In this document: positions 1 through 6,640 of the stretch, one piece after another
Layout: every line of letters starts with the position of its first letter
Position numbering within the stretch: position 1 is the stretch's first letter
Assembly (NCBI GenBank): GCA_033763635.1
Contig: JANRKG010000455.1
Location: forward strand, 1 to 7,466
From: JANRKG01 sp033763635
Lineage (GTDB): Bacteria; Cyanobacteriota; Cyanobacteriia; GCF-001939115
Reading direction: 5' to 3'
DNA: 7,466 nt
Position numbers and translations under genes: made by a program
The notes under the pieces: model-generated
The model's input: only the letters and a program-made list of their open reading frames with translations
Database searches by the model: none
What the model was told of the DNA's origin: nothing

Positions 1-2455
1 AAAGTTGTCTTCTCCTCGTGTTCGGGTTGTTCGAGATGGCAGAGTGGGGGAAATTGCTTCTGAACAGGTGGTTCCAGGGGATGTGATGCTGCTGGAGGCG
101 GGGGTGCAGGTGGCCGCCGATGGGCGGTTACTGGAAGAATCCAATCTGCAAATCCGCGAATCTGCACTGACCGGGGAAGCCCACGCAGTTGATAAGCAGG
201 TAAATGTAGACTTGCCAGAAGATACGCCCCTTGGGGATCGCTTGAATTTGGTGTATCGCGGTACGGAAGTCGTGCAGGGACGGGCCACCGTGCTGGTGAC
301 GCGAACTGGAATGCACACGGAACTGGGCCGGATCGCAACGATGTTGGAGTCGGTGGAGACCGAAGAAACTCCCCTCCAACGCAGAATGGATCAGTTGGGG
401 AATGTGTTGGTATCCAGTTCCCTGGGCCTGGTGGCGCTTGTGGTTCTCATTGGGATTCTGCGGCAGGGATGGGGGGTGTTTGAACAACTCCTCGAAGTGT
501 CCCTCAGTATGGCGGTGGCAGTGGTTCCCGAAGGTCTGCCAGCCGCGATCACGGTGACACTGGCCCTGGGCACCCAGCGCATGGTTAAGCGCAATGCGCT
601 GATTCGCAAATTACCTGCGGTCGAGACCCTTGGTTCGGTTACTGTCATTTGTTCTGACAAGACTGGAACCCTGACTCAAAACAAAATGGTGGTTCAGAGA
701 GTCGAAACGGAAAACCATTCTTTAAAGGTGACAGGAGAAGGGTACAGCCCCAAGGGAGAGTTTCTGGCAGAGGAAAGCCCCATCGCTGCCTACGATCAAA
801 TTGAGGTCCGATCGCTCCTCATTGCCAGTGCCCTTTGTAACGACTCCATCTTGCAAGAGGAGGAAGGCCAGTGGAAAGTGATTGGCGACCCAACGGAAGG
901 GGCTTTGTTACCGCTTGCGGCGAAAGCCGGAATTGAAAAGGACCAGTGGGCCAGCCGTATCCCTCGTGTTGATGAGTTTCCCTTTTCCTCAGAACGCAAG
1001 CGCATGAGTGTGATTTGTCAGGTAACAGAGGGGGTTGCAGACTTACCTGTGCTCACAGGGCAACCCTATGTCATGTTTACCAAAGGCTCCCCCGAACTGA
1101 TTCTAGAGCGATGCAGTCAGGTGCAAACGGGCGATCGGGCTGAAACCCTCACGGAACAGCAACGATCGCAGATCCTGGAAGCCAATAACCAGATGGCAGG
1201 CAAGGGCCTACGGGTGTTAGGGTTTGCGTTAAAATCTCTCCCGGCAAAACCTGCCAGTGGCTCAGACGAAACAACGGAACGGGAGTTAGTCTGGTTGGGG
1301 TTAGTGGGAATGCTGGATGCTCCTCGTCCGGAAGTGCGAGATGCCGTTGCCCGCTGTCGTTCAGCCGGGATTCGTGCGGTCATGATCACAGGGGATCACC
1401 AGTTGACCGCCCAGGCGATCGCTGAAGACCTGGGAATCTCGCAACCGGGCGATCGGGTCTTGACGGGGCGAGACCTGGAAAAACTCAGCATGGCAGATCT
1501 GGAACGGGAAGTGCTGGATGTCAGCATTTATGCACGGGTGGCACCGGAACACAAACTGAAGATCGTCCAGGCACTTCAACGTCGCAATAATATCGCAGCC
1601 ATGACTGGAGATGGGGTGAATGACGCTCCTGCGCTCAAACAGGCAGATATTGGGATTGCGATGGGGATCACGGGAACGGATGTCAGTAAGGAAGCCAGTG
1701 ATATGGTGTTGCTGGATGATAACTTCGCAACGATCGTGGCAGCGGCAGAGGAAGGTCGAGTCGTTTACACCAATATCCGCCGCTTCATTAAATACATTCT
1801 GGGTTCCAATATTGGAGAAGTCCTGGTCATTGCCTCCTCGCCCCTGCTCCTGCCGTTGGGGGGTGGAGTGCCCCTCACGCCTCTCCAAATTCTCTGGATG
1901 AACCTGGTTACGGATGGATTACCTGCCCTGGCCCTGGCAGTCGAACCTGCGGAGCCCAATGTGATGAATCGTCCTCCCCATAATCCCAATGAAAGTATTT
2001 TTTCCCGTGGGTTAGGGGCCTATATGGTCCGGATTGGGATCATCTTTACGGTCATCTCCATTTCTTTGATGCTTTGGGCCTTTACCCATAGCCATGAAGT
2101 GACCAGTGATATCTTAAGTCCTGATCGTTGGAAGACAATGGTATTTACAACCCTCTGTCTCGCCCAGTTAGGCCATGCCCTTGCAATTCGCTCTAATACT
2201 CAGTTATTTATCGAGATGAATCCCTTCTCGAATCGCTGGTTACTTCCGACCCTTTTGCTAACGGCGGTTTTGCAATTGTGTTTGATTTACCTGCCGCCCC
2301 TGCGAGGTTTCTTTGGCACCCATTACTTGAGTCCTTCCGAACTGCTGGTCTGTTTTGGGTTTAGTTCCCTGATGTTCTTCTGGGTTGAACTGGAAAAACT
2401 GGCCCTTCGGCTTTACGCCCAGGTTAGCGGGAAGGCTATTGTATTAGGGGATTAG
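1..2455 (+). CDS. Calcium-transporting P-type ATPase (P2 type, PacL-like), 5' partial
   Basis: ATP-driven cation pump of the SERCA/PacL class, expected to export Ca2+ across the plasma membrane. The reading frame is open to the window edge, so the TTG at 5 is not the start. By family length (about 900-950 residues) roughly 100-140 residues are missing, including M1 and M2. Numbering from the TTG codon gives 816 residues. The actuator loop has TGEA (56-59; TGES is the more usual form). M4 has PEGLP (175-179), the phosphorylation site is DKTGTLT (D218), the nucleotide-binding site is KGSP (K360), and the hinge motifs are TGD (462-464) and TGDGVND (534-540). M5 has N602 and E605, and M6 has N633, T636 and D637, all matching Ca2+ ligands of SERCA. 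M7-M10 follow to about 795. The SERCA M8 ligand Glu908 appears to be Gln (Q721). The ion specificity is inferred from motifs. recF follows after 40 bp on the same strand. Confidence 0.95.
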   Translation, partial: KLSSPRVRVVRDGRVGEIASEQVVPGDVMLLEAGVQVAADGRLLEESNLQIRESALTGEAHAVDKQVNVDLPEDTPLGDRLNLVYRGTEVVQGRATVLVTRTGMHTELGRIATMLESVETEETPLQRRMDQLGNVLVSSSLGLVALVVLIGILRQGWGVFEQLLEVSLSMAVAVVPEGLPAAITVTLALGTQRMVKRNALIRKLPAVETLGSVTVICSDKTGTLTQNKMVVQRVETENHSLKVTGEGYSPKGEFLAEESPIAAYDQIEVRSLLIASALCNDSILQEEEGQWKVIGDPTEGALLPLAAKAGIEKDQWASRIPRVDEFPFSSERKRMSVICQVTEGVADLPVLTGQPYVMFTKGSPELILERCSQVQTGDRAETLTEQQRSQILEANNQMAGKGLRVLGFALKSLPAKPASGSDETTERELVWLGLVGMLDAPRPEVRDAVARCRSAGIRAVMITGDHQLTAQAIAEDLGISQPGDRVLTGRDLEKLSMADLEREVLDVSIYARVAPEHKLKIVQALQRRNNIAAMTGDGVNDAPALKQADIGIAMGITGTDVSKEASDMVLLDDNFATIVAAAEEGRVVYTNIRRFIKYILGSNIGEVLVIASSPLLLPLGGGVPLTPLQILWMNLVTDGLPALALAVEPAEPNVMNRPPHNPNESIFSRGLGAYMVRIGIIFTVISISLMLWAFTHSHEVTSDILSPDRWKTMVFTTLCLAQLGHALAIRSNTQLFIEMNPFSNRWLLPTLLLTAVLQLCLIYLPPLRGFFGTHYLSPSELLVCFGFSSLMFFWVELEKLALRLYAQVSGKAIVLGD
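1415..1422. repeat. HIP1 octamer
   Basis: An exact GCGATCGC palindrome lies inside the ATPase gene. HIP1 is the octamer strongly over-represented in many cyanobacterial genomes. It supports the assignment of the window to this phylum, together with many GATCGC/GCGATC variants elsewhere. Confidence 0.8.
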
Positions 2456-2495
2456 GTTCTGTTCTGCCATTCACCTCCTCAGTTCCCCTGCATCC
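2456..2495 (+). other. Short ATPase-recF gap without visible signals
   Basis: This 40-bp spacer starts with a duplicated GTTCT and is otherwise rich in pyrimidines. It has no hairpin followed by a T-run, so no intrinsic terminator is visible, and there is no clear promoter or Shine-Dalgarno sequence for recF. Read-through from the ATPase gene into recF is plausible. Confidence 0.5.
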
Positions 2496-3728
2496 ATGTA
2501 CCTCAAAACTATCCACCTGCGTCATTTCCGCAATTATCAGGACCAGCAGGTGGAGTTTTTGGCTCCAAAAACGATCCTGGTGGGAGATAATGCCCAGGGC
2601 AAATCGAATCTGTTGGAGGCAGTAGAGCTGCTGGCAACCCTCCGATCGCACCGAGTCAGTCGCGATCGGGATCTCGTACAGGACGGGGAGGCGATCGGGC
2701 AGATCACCGCCTCTGTGGAGCGAGAACTGGGTCCGGTGGAAATGGCCCTGGCGCTCCGGAGTAACGGTCGAAGAACCGCAGCTTTAAATGGAGAAACTTT
2801 ACGTCGCCAATTCGATTTCCTGGGCACCCTCAACGCCGTTCAGTTCTCCAGCCTGGATTTAGAGTTGGTGCGGGGAGGGCCGGAAAAGCGCCGTCACTGG
2901 TTGGATGCCCTCGTCACACAATTGGAGCCAGTGTATGCCCATATTTTGCAGCAGTACCAGCAGATTTTGCGCCAACGGAATGCCCTACTGAAGTCTGAAC
3001 TTAAACAACGAACGGGGAATGGTGTTCTTTCAGAATTAGATGCCGATGATTCTGCCCTGGCTCAACTGGCTCTCTGGGATTCCCAACTCGTGACCGCAGG
3101 AACACGGGTAATCCGGCGACGGACAAGGGCACTGGCCCGCCTGGTTCCCCTGGCAGCCTCCTGGCATCGGGTAATTAGTGGGAGCACTGAAAACTTGGAG
3201 ATTCGTTATGTGCCAAATGTCAGACCGGAAGGGTTGCCGATTCTCGATCAGGTAGAAAATTCCTCCGATTCCCAACCAGGGAAGCCAGATTTAAGAGATC
3301 GTCCCGATCGCCCGGAGCAAATTCAGCAAGCCTTCTGGGAAAAAATTCGCCGACGGGCGGCGATCGAGCAATATCAGGGAACTACGCTGGTGGGGCCGCA
3401 TCGGGATGATGTGGAATTTTTGATTAACCAAACGCCCGCCCGCCAGTACGGTTCCCAGGGGCAACAAAGAACCCTGGTCCTGGCGCTGAAATTAGCAGAA
3501 TTGAAGTTGATCGAAGAGATCGTGGGCGAACCTCCCCTGCTCCTGTTAGATGACGTATTAGCAGAATTAGACCTTCACCGTCAAAATCAACTCCTGGATA
3601 CGATTCAGGATCGGTTTCAAACCCTGATTACGACGACCCATCTGGGATCTTTTGATGCCCAGTGGTTAAAATCTTCCCAAATCCTGGCTGTGAAAGCTGG
3701 ACAGATCGAGGAAGAAATCGCTTTTTGA
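2496..3728 (+). CDS. recF: DNA replication/repair protein RecF
   Basis: SMC-like ATPase of recombinational repair. RecF binds gapped DNA and, with RecO and RecR, helps load RecA at single-strand gaps and stalled forks. The protein has 410 residues, somewhat longer than the usual 360-380. It begins with the typical RecF start (MYLKTIHLRHFRNY). Walker A is GDNAQGKSN (30-38; K36, S37). VGPHRDD is at 299-305, the ABC-type signature around SQGQQR at 320-325, and Walker B with the following D-loop is LLLDDVLAELD (D352, D353, D359). The extra length lies mainly at about 242-275, a Pro/Asp/Arg-rich stretch in the arm domain. The ATG at 2496 is chosen because the N-terminal beta strand starts directly there. 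No clear Shine-Dalgarno sequence precedes it. The gene may be read with the upstream ATPase gene, since there is no visible terminator in the 40-bp gap. As in many cyanobacteria, dnaA and dnaN are not adjacent. Confidence 0.97.
   Translation: MYLKTIHLRHFRNYQDQQVEFLAPKTILVGDNAQGKSNLLEAVELLATLRSHRVSRDRDLVQDGEAIGQITASVERELGPVEMALALRSNGRRTAALNGETLRRQFDFLGTLNAVQFSSLDLELVRGGPEKRRHWLDALVTQLEPVYAHILQQYQQILRQRNALLKSELKQRTGNGVLSELDADDSALAQLALWDSQLVTAGTRVIRRRTRALARLVPLAASWHRVISGSTENLEIRYVPNVRPEGLPILDQVENSSDSQPGKPDLRDRPDRPEQIQQAFWEKIRRRAAIEQYQGTTLVGPHRDDVEFLINQTPARQYGSQGQQRTLVLALKLAELKLIEEIVGEPPLLLLDDVLAELDLHRQNQLLDTIQDRFQTLITTTHLGSFDAQWLKSSQILAVKAGQIEEEIAF
3297..3314 (+). repeat. Imperfect 9-bp tandem repeat inside recF
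   Basis: Two 9-bp units, GATCGTCCC and GATCGCCCG, lie in frame and encode Asp-Arg-Pro twice (RecF residues 268-273). Each contains a GATCG core like that of HIP1 sites. They sit in the part of RecF that is longer than in typical family members, so the repeat may reflect how the insertion grew. Confidence 0.6.
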
Positions 3729-3739
3729 TGAGGGATTAT
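3729..3739. other. Convergent recF/amidase junction
   Basis: Only 11 bp separate the recF stop (TGA) from the amidase stop (TAA on the minus strand). I see no inverted repeat with a T-run on either strand nearby. The two transcripts therefore probably overlap at their 3' ends or end through factor-dependent means. Confidence 0.5.
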
Positions 3740-4696
3740 TTATCTACCGATCGCATTTCCTGAAGGGGCAGGGGGTTGGTTTTGGTGGAGATCGTCGGGA
3801 GGTTCGGGAGGCTGTACACCACACCGTAAACCAATCTCATCCTGACGAGGATAGCTGTTCAGAATTTTTCGAAAGCGATCGAAGCTAAAACTACGGGGAT
3901 CTTGACGACTTCCAGAGCGATCGACTGCCTTATGAGTGGTAATCCGCTCATCCGGGACACCTGTTTTCGCAACCAGCCAACCCAGAGACTCGTACTGCGC
4001 TCTGGTATAACCACTGTGCCTTCTGCCATTGTGCATCCCATCCGAGGGAGTTTCCAGAGAAATGTGATAGGCGAAGTTATTAACCGATGCCGGAAATTTC
4101 GGATTGGTCTGCACCGCTTCTGCCCCCTGCGGCCCCCGGAAAACGGAGTTGCCCGCCCCAAAAGCTCTTTTATCAGGTGGAACAATATAGATGACCGTGC
4201 CAGAAAGAGTAATCAGGGTGTGGTAGCTCAACTGATCTTCATCTCGTGGATGGTTCGTCTGAAATAATCCAATGACCCCGTTGGCACTTCCGACGGTTTC
4301 ATGCAAAACCACGATCGGTTCATTACTCACAGATCGTCCTCTCACATCCCGCACAAATCGCCGATCGAAATTACTGGGATGGGCCAGGGCCACCCGTTGA
4401 CGAGGCACGAAGCCCGATTGCACCTGTTTCGTTGCCAGGGTGATTCCTTCCAAAGTTTGTGTTCGATGGTTGAAATTGGGATCAGCTTCCTGTTCTAACT
4501 GACAAGCTGCGACTAGCATTTGATCGGCATTTTGCCGCTGGCTCAGAATGCGTGCTTCCCCTGGAGGATCGGGGAGTTCTGGAAAAGAACGGGCTGAATC
4601 GGATTGCACCACAAGCAGGAGTAATCCAATAAACAGCAGCATCAACCCTGTCAGCCTGGAAAATTTACCCAAAGTTGCTCTAAGCCATTGCATCAT
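3740..4696 (-). CDS. N-acetylmuramoyl-L-alanine amidase (Amidase_2/PGRP fold), membrane-anchored or secreted
   Basis: Predicted zinc amidase that cleaves the bond between N-acetylmuramic acid and the L-alanine of the peptide stem in peptidoglycan. The protein has 318 residues. Residues 1-14 are basic and followed by a hydrophobic segment (about 15-31) and SDSA (32-35), which could be a signal-peptidase site or end a signal anchor. This places the enzyme in the periplasm. Residues about 36-120 form an extension of unknown role. The Amidase_2 domain spans about 125-280. Candidate zinc ligands are H132 (VVLHETVG), H255 (TTHKAVD) and D266 (SRQDPRSF). The SYHTLI (157-162) and ISLE (212-215) motifs are typical of the fold. 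The tail (about 294-311) is rich in proline. The start has two consecutive ATG codons and no clear Shine-Dalgarno sequence. The gene converges on recF with 11 bp between stop codons and diverges from the DUF4333 gene. A role in cell-wall turnover or recycling is inferred. The family call is firm, but the physiological substrate is not known. Confidence 0.9.
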   Translation of the reverse strand: MMQWLRATLGKFSRLTGLMLLFIGLLLLVVQSDSARSFPELPDPPGEARILSQRQNADQMLVAACQLEQEADPNFNHRTQTLEGITLATKQVQSGFVPRQRVALAHPSNFDRRFVRDVRGRSVSNEPIVVLHETVGSANGVIGLFQTNHPRDEDQLSYHTLITLSGTVIYIVPPDKRAFGAGNSVFRGPQGAEAVQTNPKFPASVNNFAYHISLETPSDGMHNGRRHSGYTRAQYESLGWLVAKTGVPDERITTHKAVDRSGSRQDPRSFSFDRFRKILNSYPRQDEIGLRCGVQPPEPPDDLHQNQPPAPSGNAIGR

Positions 4697-4697
4697 G

Positions 4698-4727
4698 GAC
4701 TTTTAATAGAATGACTTTTATCGGAAT
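4698..4727. repeat. 15-bp imperfect tandem repeat directly upstream of amidase start
   Basis: Two adjacent 15-bp units, GACTTTTAATAGAAT and GACTTTTATCGGAAT, match at 12 of 15 positions. The first 8 bases of each unit are identical. On the amidase coding strand each unit ends in TAAAAGTC, and the second one ends one base before the ATG. The position suits a paired operator or promoter element, but the function is unknown. Confidence 0.65.
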
Positions 4728-4744
4728 GCTGTATTTGTTTGCAA
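4715..4744 (-). promoter_or_regulatory. Weak candidate promoter for the amidase gene
   Basis: On the minus strand, TTGCAA (4744-4739; 4 of 6 to the -35 consensus) is followed after 18 bp by TAAAAG (4720-4715), or after 16 bp by GATAAA (4722-4717), each 4 of 6 to TATAAT. The -10 candidates lie in the tandem repeat. Transcription would begin only about 10-15 bases before the ATG. Such matches are common in AT-rich spacers, so this is tentative. Confidence 0.25.
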
Positions 4745-4795
4745 TCGGAACATCTCCCTATCAGGATGACAGGATTTTGCAGCGAACGATCGCGC

Positions 4796-4826
4796 TTTAC
4801 ACTTGCCGCAACGAAAAGATTATTAT
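4796..4826 (+). promoter_or_regulatory. Candidate sigma70-type promoter for the DUF4333 gene
   Basis: TTTACA (4796-4801; 5 of 6 to TTGACA) is followed by TATTAT (4821-4826; 5 of 6 to TATAAT) with a long 19-bp spacer. An alternative -10, GATTAT (4818-4823; 4 of 6), gives a 16-bp spacer. Transcription would start near 4830-4834 and give a leader of about 36-40 nt before the ATG at 4870. Either arrangement is inferred from consensus only. Confidence 0.4.
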
Positions 4827-4869
4827 CGTTAAGGAGTGTAGCTAAATTGTAACCAACCCGGTTTGTGTA

Positions 4870-5613
4870 ATGAAGTTAGTCCAGAAGGCGATCGCATTTG
4901 TTTTGATTGTAGGAGCCGCAACTGCCCTGAGTGGCTTAGTTTTTGCCTATCTGGCCTCTTCGCTGAAAAGCCAGTCTGCCCCTCCCAAAATTACAACGAA
5001 CCCTGCAAGTCCTCTGGCATCGCCCTTCGCCTCCCCCAGTTCCACCAGTTCCCCTTCCCCTGGATTGCCCATTGAACCTTCCACCCCTGGCAGCCCTGCA
5101 CCCACTGGTTCTACCCCGAACTTCCCATCCGGTAGCCCCGCCCCGCTGCCAACGGGCATTCCCGGCATCCCGCCGACTTCTCCTGGCAATGCTCCTGTGA
5201 GTGTTGCCAAGGTTGAGGAAACCCTGAAAGGCTTTTTTGCTCAGAAAACAGGGGTCAAGATTGATGCTGTTTCCTGCCCTAAAACGCTTCAATTGAAAAC
5301 AGGCAATTCGTTTACCTGTGAGGCGAAGGCCGAGAATAAAACCTTTCCGATGAATGTGAACGTGCGGAGTGAGCAGGGAGATTTTGGGGTCGAAGTAAAA
5401 GGCTTACTTGTGCTCTCGAAATTAGAAGAACAGATAGCCAGCACAATTCAACAAAGAACGGGAGTAACCGTCACCACGACTTGCGGGGAGAGTTTGCGGA
5501 TTACCAAAGCCGGAGATGCCTTTGAATGCAAAGTCACGAGTCCCCAAGGCCAGAGTCAGGCTGTGAAAGTGACGGTTGAGGACGATCAGGGCCGGGTGCG
5601 CTGGCGGTTGTAA
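4870..5613 (+). CDS. Membrane-anchored protein with two tandem DUF4333-like domains
   Basis: The molecular function is unknown. The protein has 247 residues in three parts. A single N-terminal membrane segment (about 7-30) serves as anchor or uncleaved signal. A Pro/Ser/Thr/Gly-rich linker (about 36-108) follows. Two related modules (about 113-176 and 182-247) complete it. Each module has a short helix, a TGV(K/T) beta strand, a Cys, a Lys-containing turn with a conserved Gly, a second Cys and further beta strands. The cysteine pairs are C136/C150 and C205/C220, and probably form a disulfide in each module outside the cytoplasm. This pattern resembles DUF4333, a small secreted domain. The ATG at 4870 is the only sensible start, because an in-frame stop lies at 4843-4845. 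No Shine-Dalgarno sequence is adjacent. The last 80 bp overlap the 3' end of the opposing lyase gene. The modules could bind a ligand or the cell wall, but that is speculation. Confidence 0.85.
   Translation: MKLVQKAIAFVLIVGAATALSGLVFAYLASSLKSQSAPPKITTNPASPLASPFASPSSTSSPSPGLPIEPSTPGSPAPTGSTPNFPSGSPAPLPTGIPGIPPTSPGNAPVSVAKVEETLKGFFAQKTGVKIDAVSCPKTLQLKTGNSFTCEAKAENKTFPMNVNVRSEQGDFGVEVKGLLVLSKLEEQIASTIQQRTGVTVTTTCGESLRITKAGDAFECKVTSPQGQSQAVKVTVEDDQGRVRWRL
4888..4895. repeat. HIP1 octamer
   Basis: A second exact GCGATCGC palindrome lies near the start of the DUF4333 gene, in the codons for Lys-Ala-Ile-Ala at the start of the membrane segment. It carries the same taxonomic signal as the copy in the ATPase gene. 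Confidence 0.8.
4966..5196 (+). other. Pro/Ser/Thr/Gly-rich low-complexity linker (within DUF4333 protein)
   Basis: This stretch encodes about residues 33-109, built almost entirely from Pro, Ser, Thr, Gly and Ala in short SPSP, PGSP and PTGS-like runs. It probably forms an extended spacer that holds the two folded modules away from the membrane. Such C-rich coding DNA also produces spurious long open frames on the opposite strand. Confidence 0.7.
5534..5613. other. 80-bp antisense coding overlap of two convergent genes
   Basis: The 3' ends of the DUF4333 gene (plus) and the lyase gene (minus) overlap tail to tail. On the plus strand this stretch encodes the last beta strands of the second DUF4333-like module, including its final Trp-Arg-Leu. 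On the minus strand it encodes only the low-complexity C-terminal tail of the lyase. The plus-strand reading therefore looks the more constrained of the two. Confidence 0.8.
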
Positions 5614-6640
5614 TGAACGCTTCCACATCGCAGATCTGAGTGTTGAAGGCTGTGACTAGACGAACGATCGCCCCGGTTTGACCCGCCTCATTCAATGCCT
5701 CCTGCCAGCGGTAAAACTGAAATCCGGCATTGTACAGGCGGTGAATCGTGTCGTCAGGCAACCAGATAAAGACCTCATTCGCTTCAACAGGATGGCTGAG
5801 TTGCACTCCCGGCAATAGCTTTAAGCCTTCGGCAAGAGTAATTGCCATTTGATTCGCATGGGTCGCCTGTCTCAACCACAGATGATCCGTCAGGTAGGCC
5901 GAGAGTTGGGCGGACAGAAAGCGCAATTTCGAGAAGAGGTGCCCCCCTCGTTTGCGGCGGAAGGCAAAGGTGTCAGCCAGCGATCGGTTAAAGAACACAA
6001 CCGCTTCCGCTGCCAGTGCCCCGTTTTTGGTGGCTCCAAAAGAAAGGACATCGACTCCCGCTTTCCAGGTGATCTCGGCAGGACGGCAACCGAGGTGAAC
6101 GATCGCATTCGCAAACCTGGCCCCATCCATGTGCAGATAGAGATGGTGAGACTGGGCAACTGAAGCGATCGACTGAACCTCTTCAATCTCGTACACGGTT
6201 CCCGCTTCGGTGGCCTGGGTAATGCTCACGGCCGCTGGCTGGATATGATGAACCACTCCGGCCCCAGCGCGATCGAGTACCTGTTGCAGATGGGATGGGC
6301 GGAGCTTGCCATGCTCTCCTGCTAAGGGAATCAGTTTTGCCCCACCCGTATAGAGTTCGGGCGCACCACATTCATCAGCATTAATGTGAGAATCCGCATG
6401 GCAATAGATAGCTCCAAACGGAGGAGTCATCACCGAGAGAGCCAGCGCATTCGCGGCGGAACCTGTGGCGACTGGAAAGACCATCACCTCCGTTTCGAAC
6501 AGATCGCAGAATTGGGCTGTTAACCTCTGAGTCCAGGGATCGTTTCCGTAGGGCATGGCAGCCCCTTCATTCGCCGCCAGGAGTGCTGCTATAATGTCGG
6601 GCGCAATCCCCGTCACATTGTCACTACAGAAATTCATCAC
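5534..6640 (-). CDS. Low-specificity L-threonine aldolase / beta-eliminating lyase family protein (PLP-dependent)
   Basis: Fold-type I PLP enzyme, expected to split L-threonine or L-allo-threonine into glycine and acetaldehyde in the cytoplasm. Specificity within the family cannot be read from sequence alone. The protein has 368 residues. It begins with SDNVTG (6-11) and has PYGNDP (30-35). FPVATGSAANALAL (55-68) forms the phosphate-binding region, and HADSHIN (81-87) has the active-site His. HMDGARFANA (170-179) holds D172, which contacts the PLP ring nitrogen. K205 in FGATKNGAL forms the Schiff base. The family core ends near residue 345. The last 26 residues (343-368), rich in Pro, Gly and Ser, are encoded antisense to the DUF4333 gene and look like a non-family extension. 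The first possible start is GTG (6640-6638) with ATG directly after it (6637-6635); the ATG may be the real start. hslO lies 7 bp upstream on the same strand. Confidence 0.93.
   Translation of the reverse strand: MMNFCSDNVTGIAPDIIAALLAANEGAAMPYGNDPWTQRLTAQFCDLFETEVMVFPVATGSAANALALSVMTPPFGAIYCHADSHINADECGAPELYTGGAKLIPLAGEHGKLRPSHLQQVLDRAGAGVVHHIQPAAVSITQATEAGTVYEIEEVQSIASVAQSHHLYLHMDGARFANAIVHLGCRPAEITWKAGVDVLSFGATKNGALAAEAVVFFNRSLADTFAFRRKRGGHLFSKLRFLSAQLSAYLTDHLWLRQATHANQMAITLAEGLKLLPGVQLSHPVEANEVFIWLPDDTIHRLYNAGFQFYRWQEALNEAGQTGAIVRLVTAFNTQICDVEAFITTASAPGPDRPQPSLSQPDSGLGDS

Larger units (their letters stand above)
4697..4869. other. Divergent intergenic spacer with control region of amidase and DUF4333 genes
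   Basis: This 173-bp non-coding spacer is the only sizeable intergenic region in the window. It must hold the promoters for both divergent genes. On the amidase side it contains a 15-bp tandem repeat, and on the DUF4333 side a plausible sigma70-type promoter. It also holds one HIP1-like CGATCGCG site near 4788-4794. I see no convincing hairpin, riboswitch or small gene in it. Confidence 0.7.

Noticed and set aside
5..7. TTG as start codon of the ATPase
   Set aside because: The frame is open to the window edge, and the residues just after it already belong to the actuator domain. Family members have M1 and M2 before this point.
1361..1888. 175-codon open frame on the minus strand inside the ATPase gene
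   Set aside because: It is fully antisense to the best-conserved part of the ATPase (TGDGVND hinge, M5, M6). The translation is rich in His, Cys and Arg with no recognisable domain, as expected of a shadow frame.
3729..3739. Bidirectional terminator between recF and the amidase gene
   Set aside because: I could find no stem with a flanking T-run in or around this gap, so I did not annotate one.
4831..4852. AAGGAG followed 10 nt later by TTG-TAA as a start-stop leader
   Set aside because: A two-codon TTG-stop element with long spacing is too easily found by chance. Nothing else supports a leader peptide.
4936..5292. 118-codon Gly/Arg-rich open frame on the minus strand
   Set aside because: Its composition simply mirrors the Pro/Ser/Gly-rich linker codons of the DUF4333 protein. 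It has no motif and no ribosome binding site.
5631..5638. CAGATCTG palindrome just after the DUF4333 stop as a terminator
   Set aside because: It is only an 8-bp perfect palindrome with no loop and no T-run, and it lies inside the lyase coding region.
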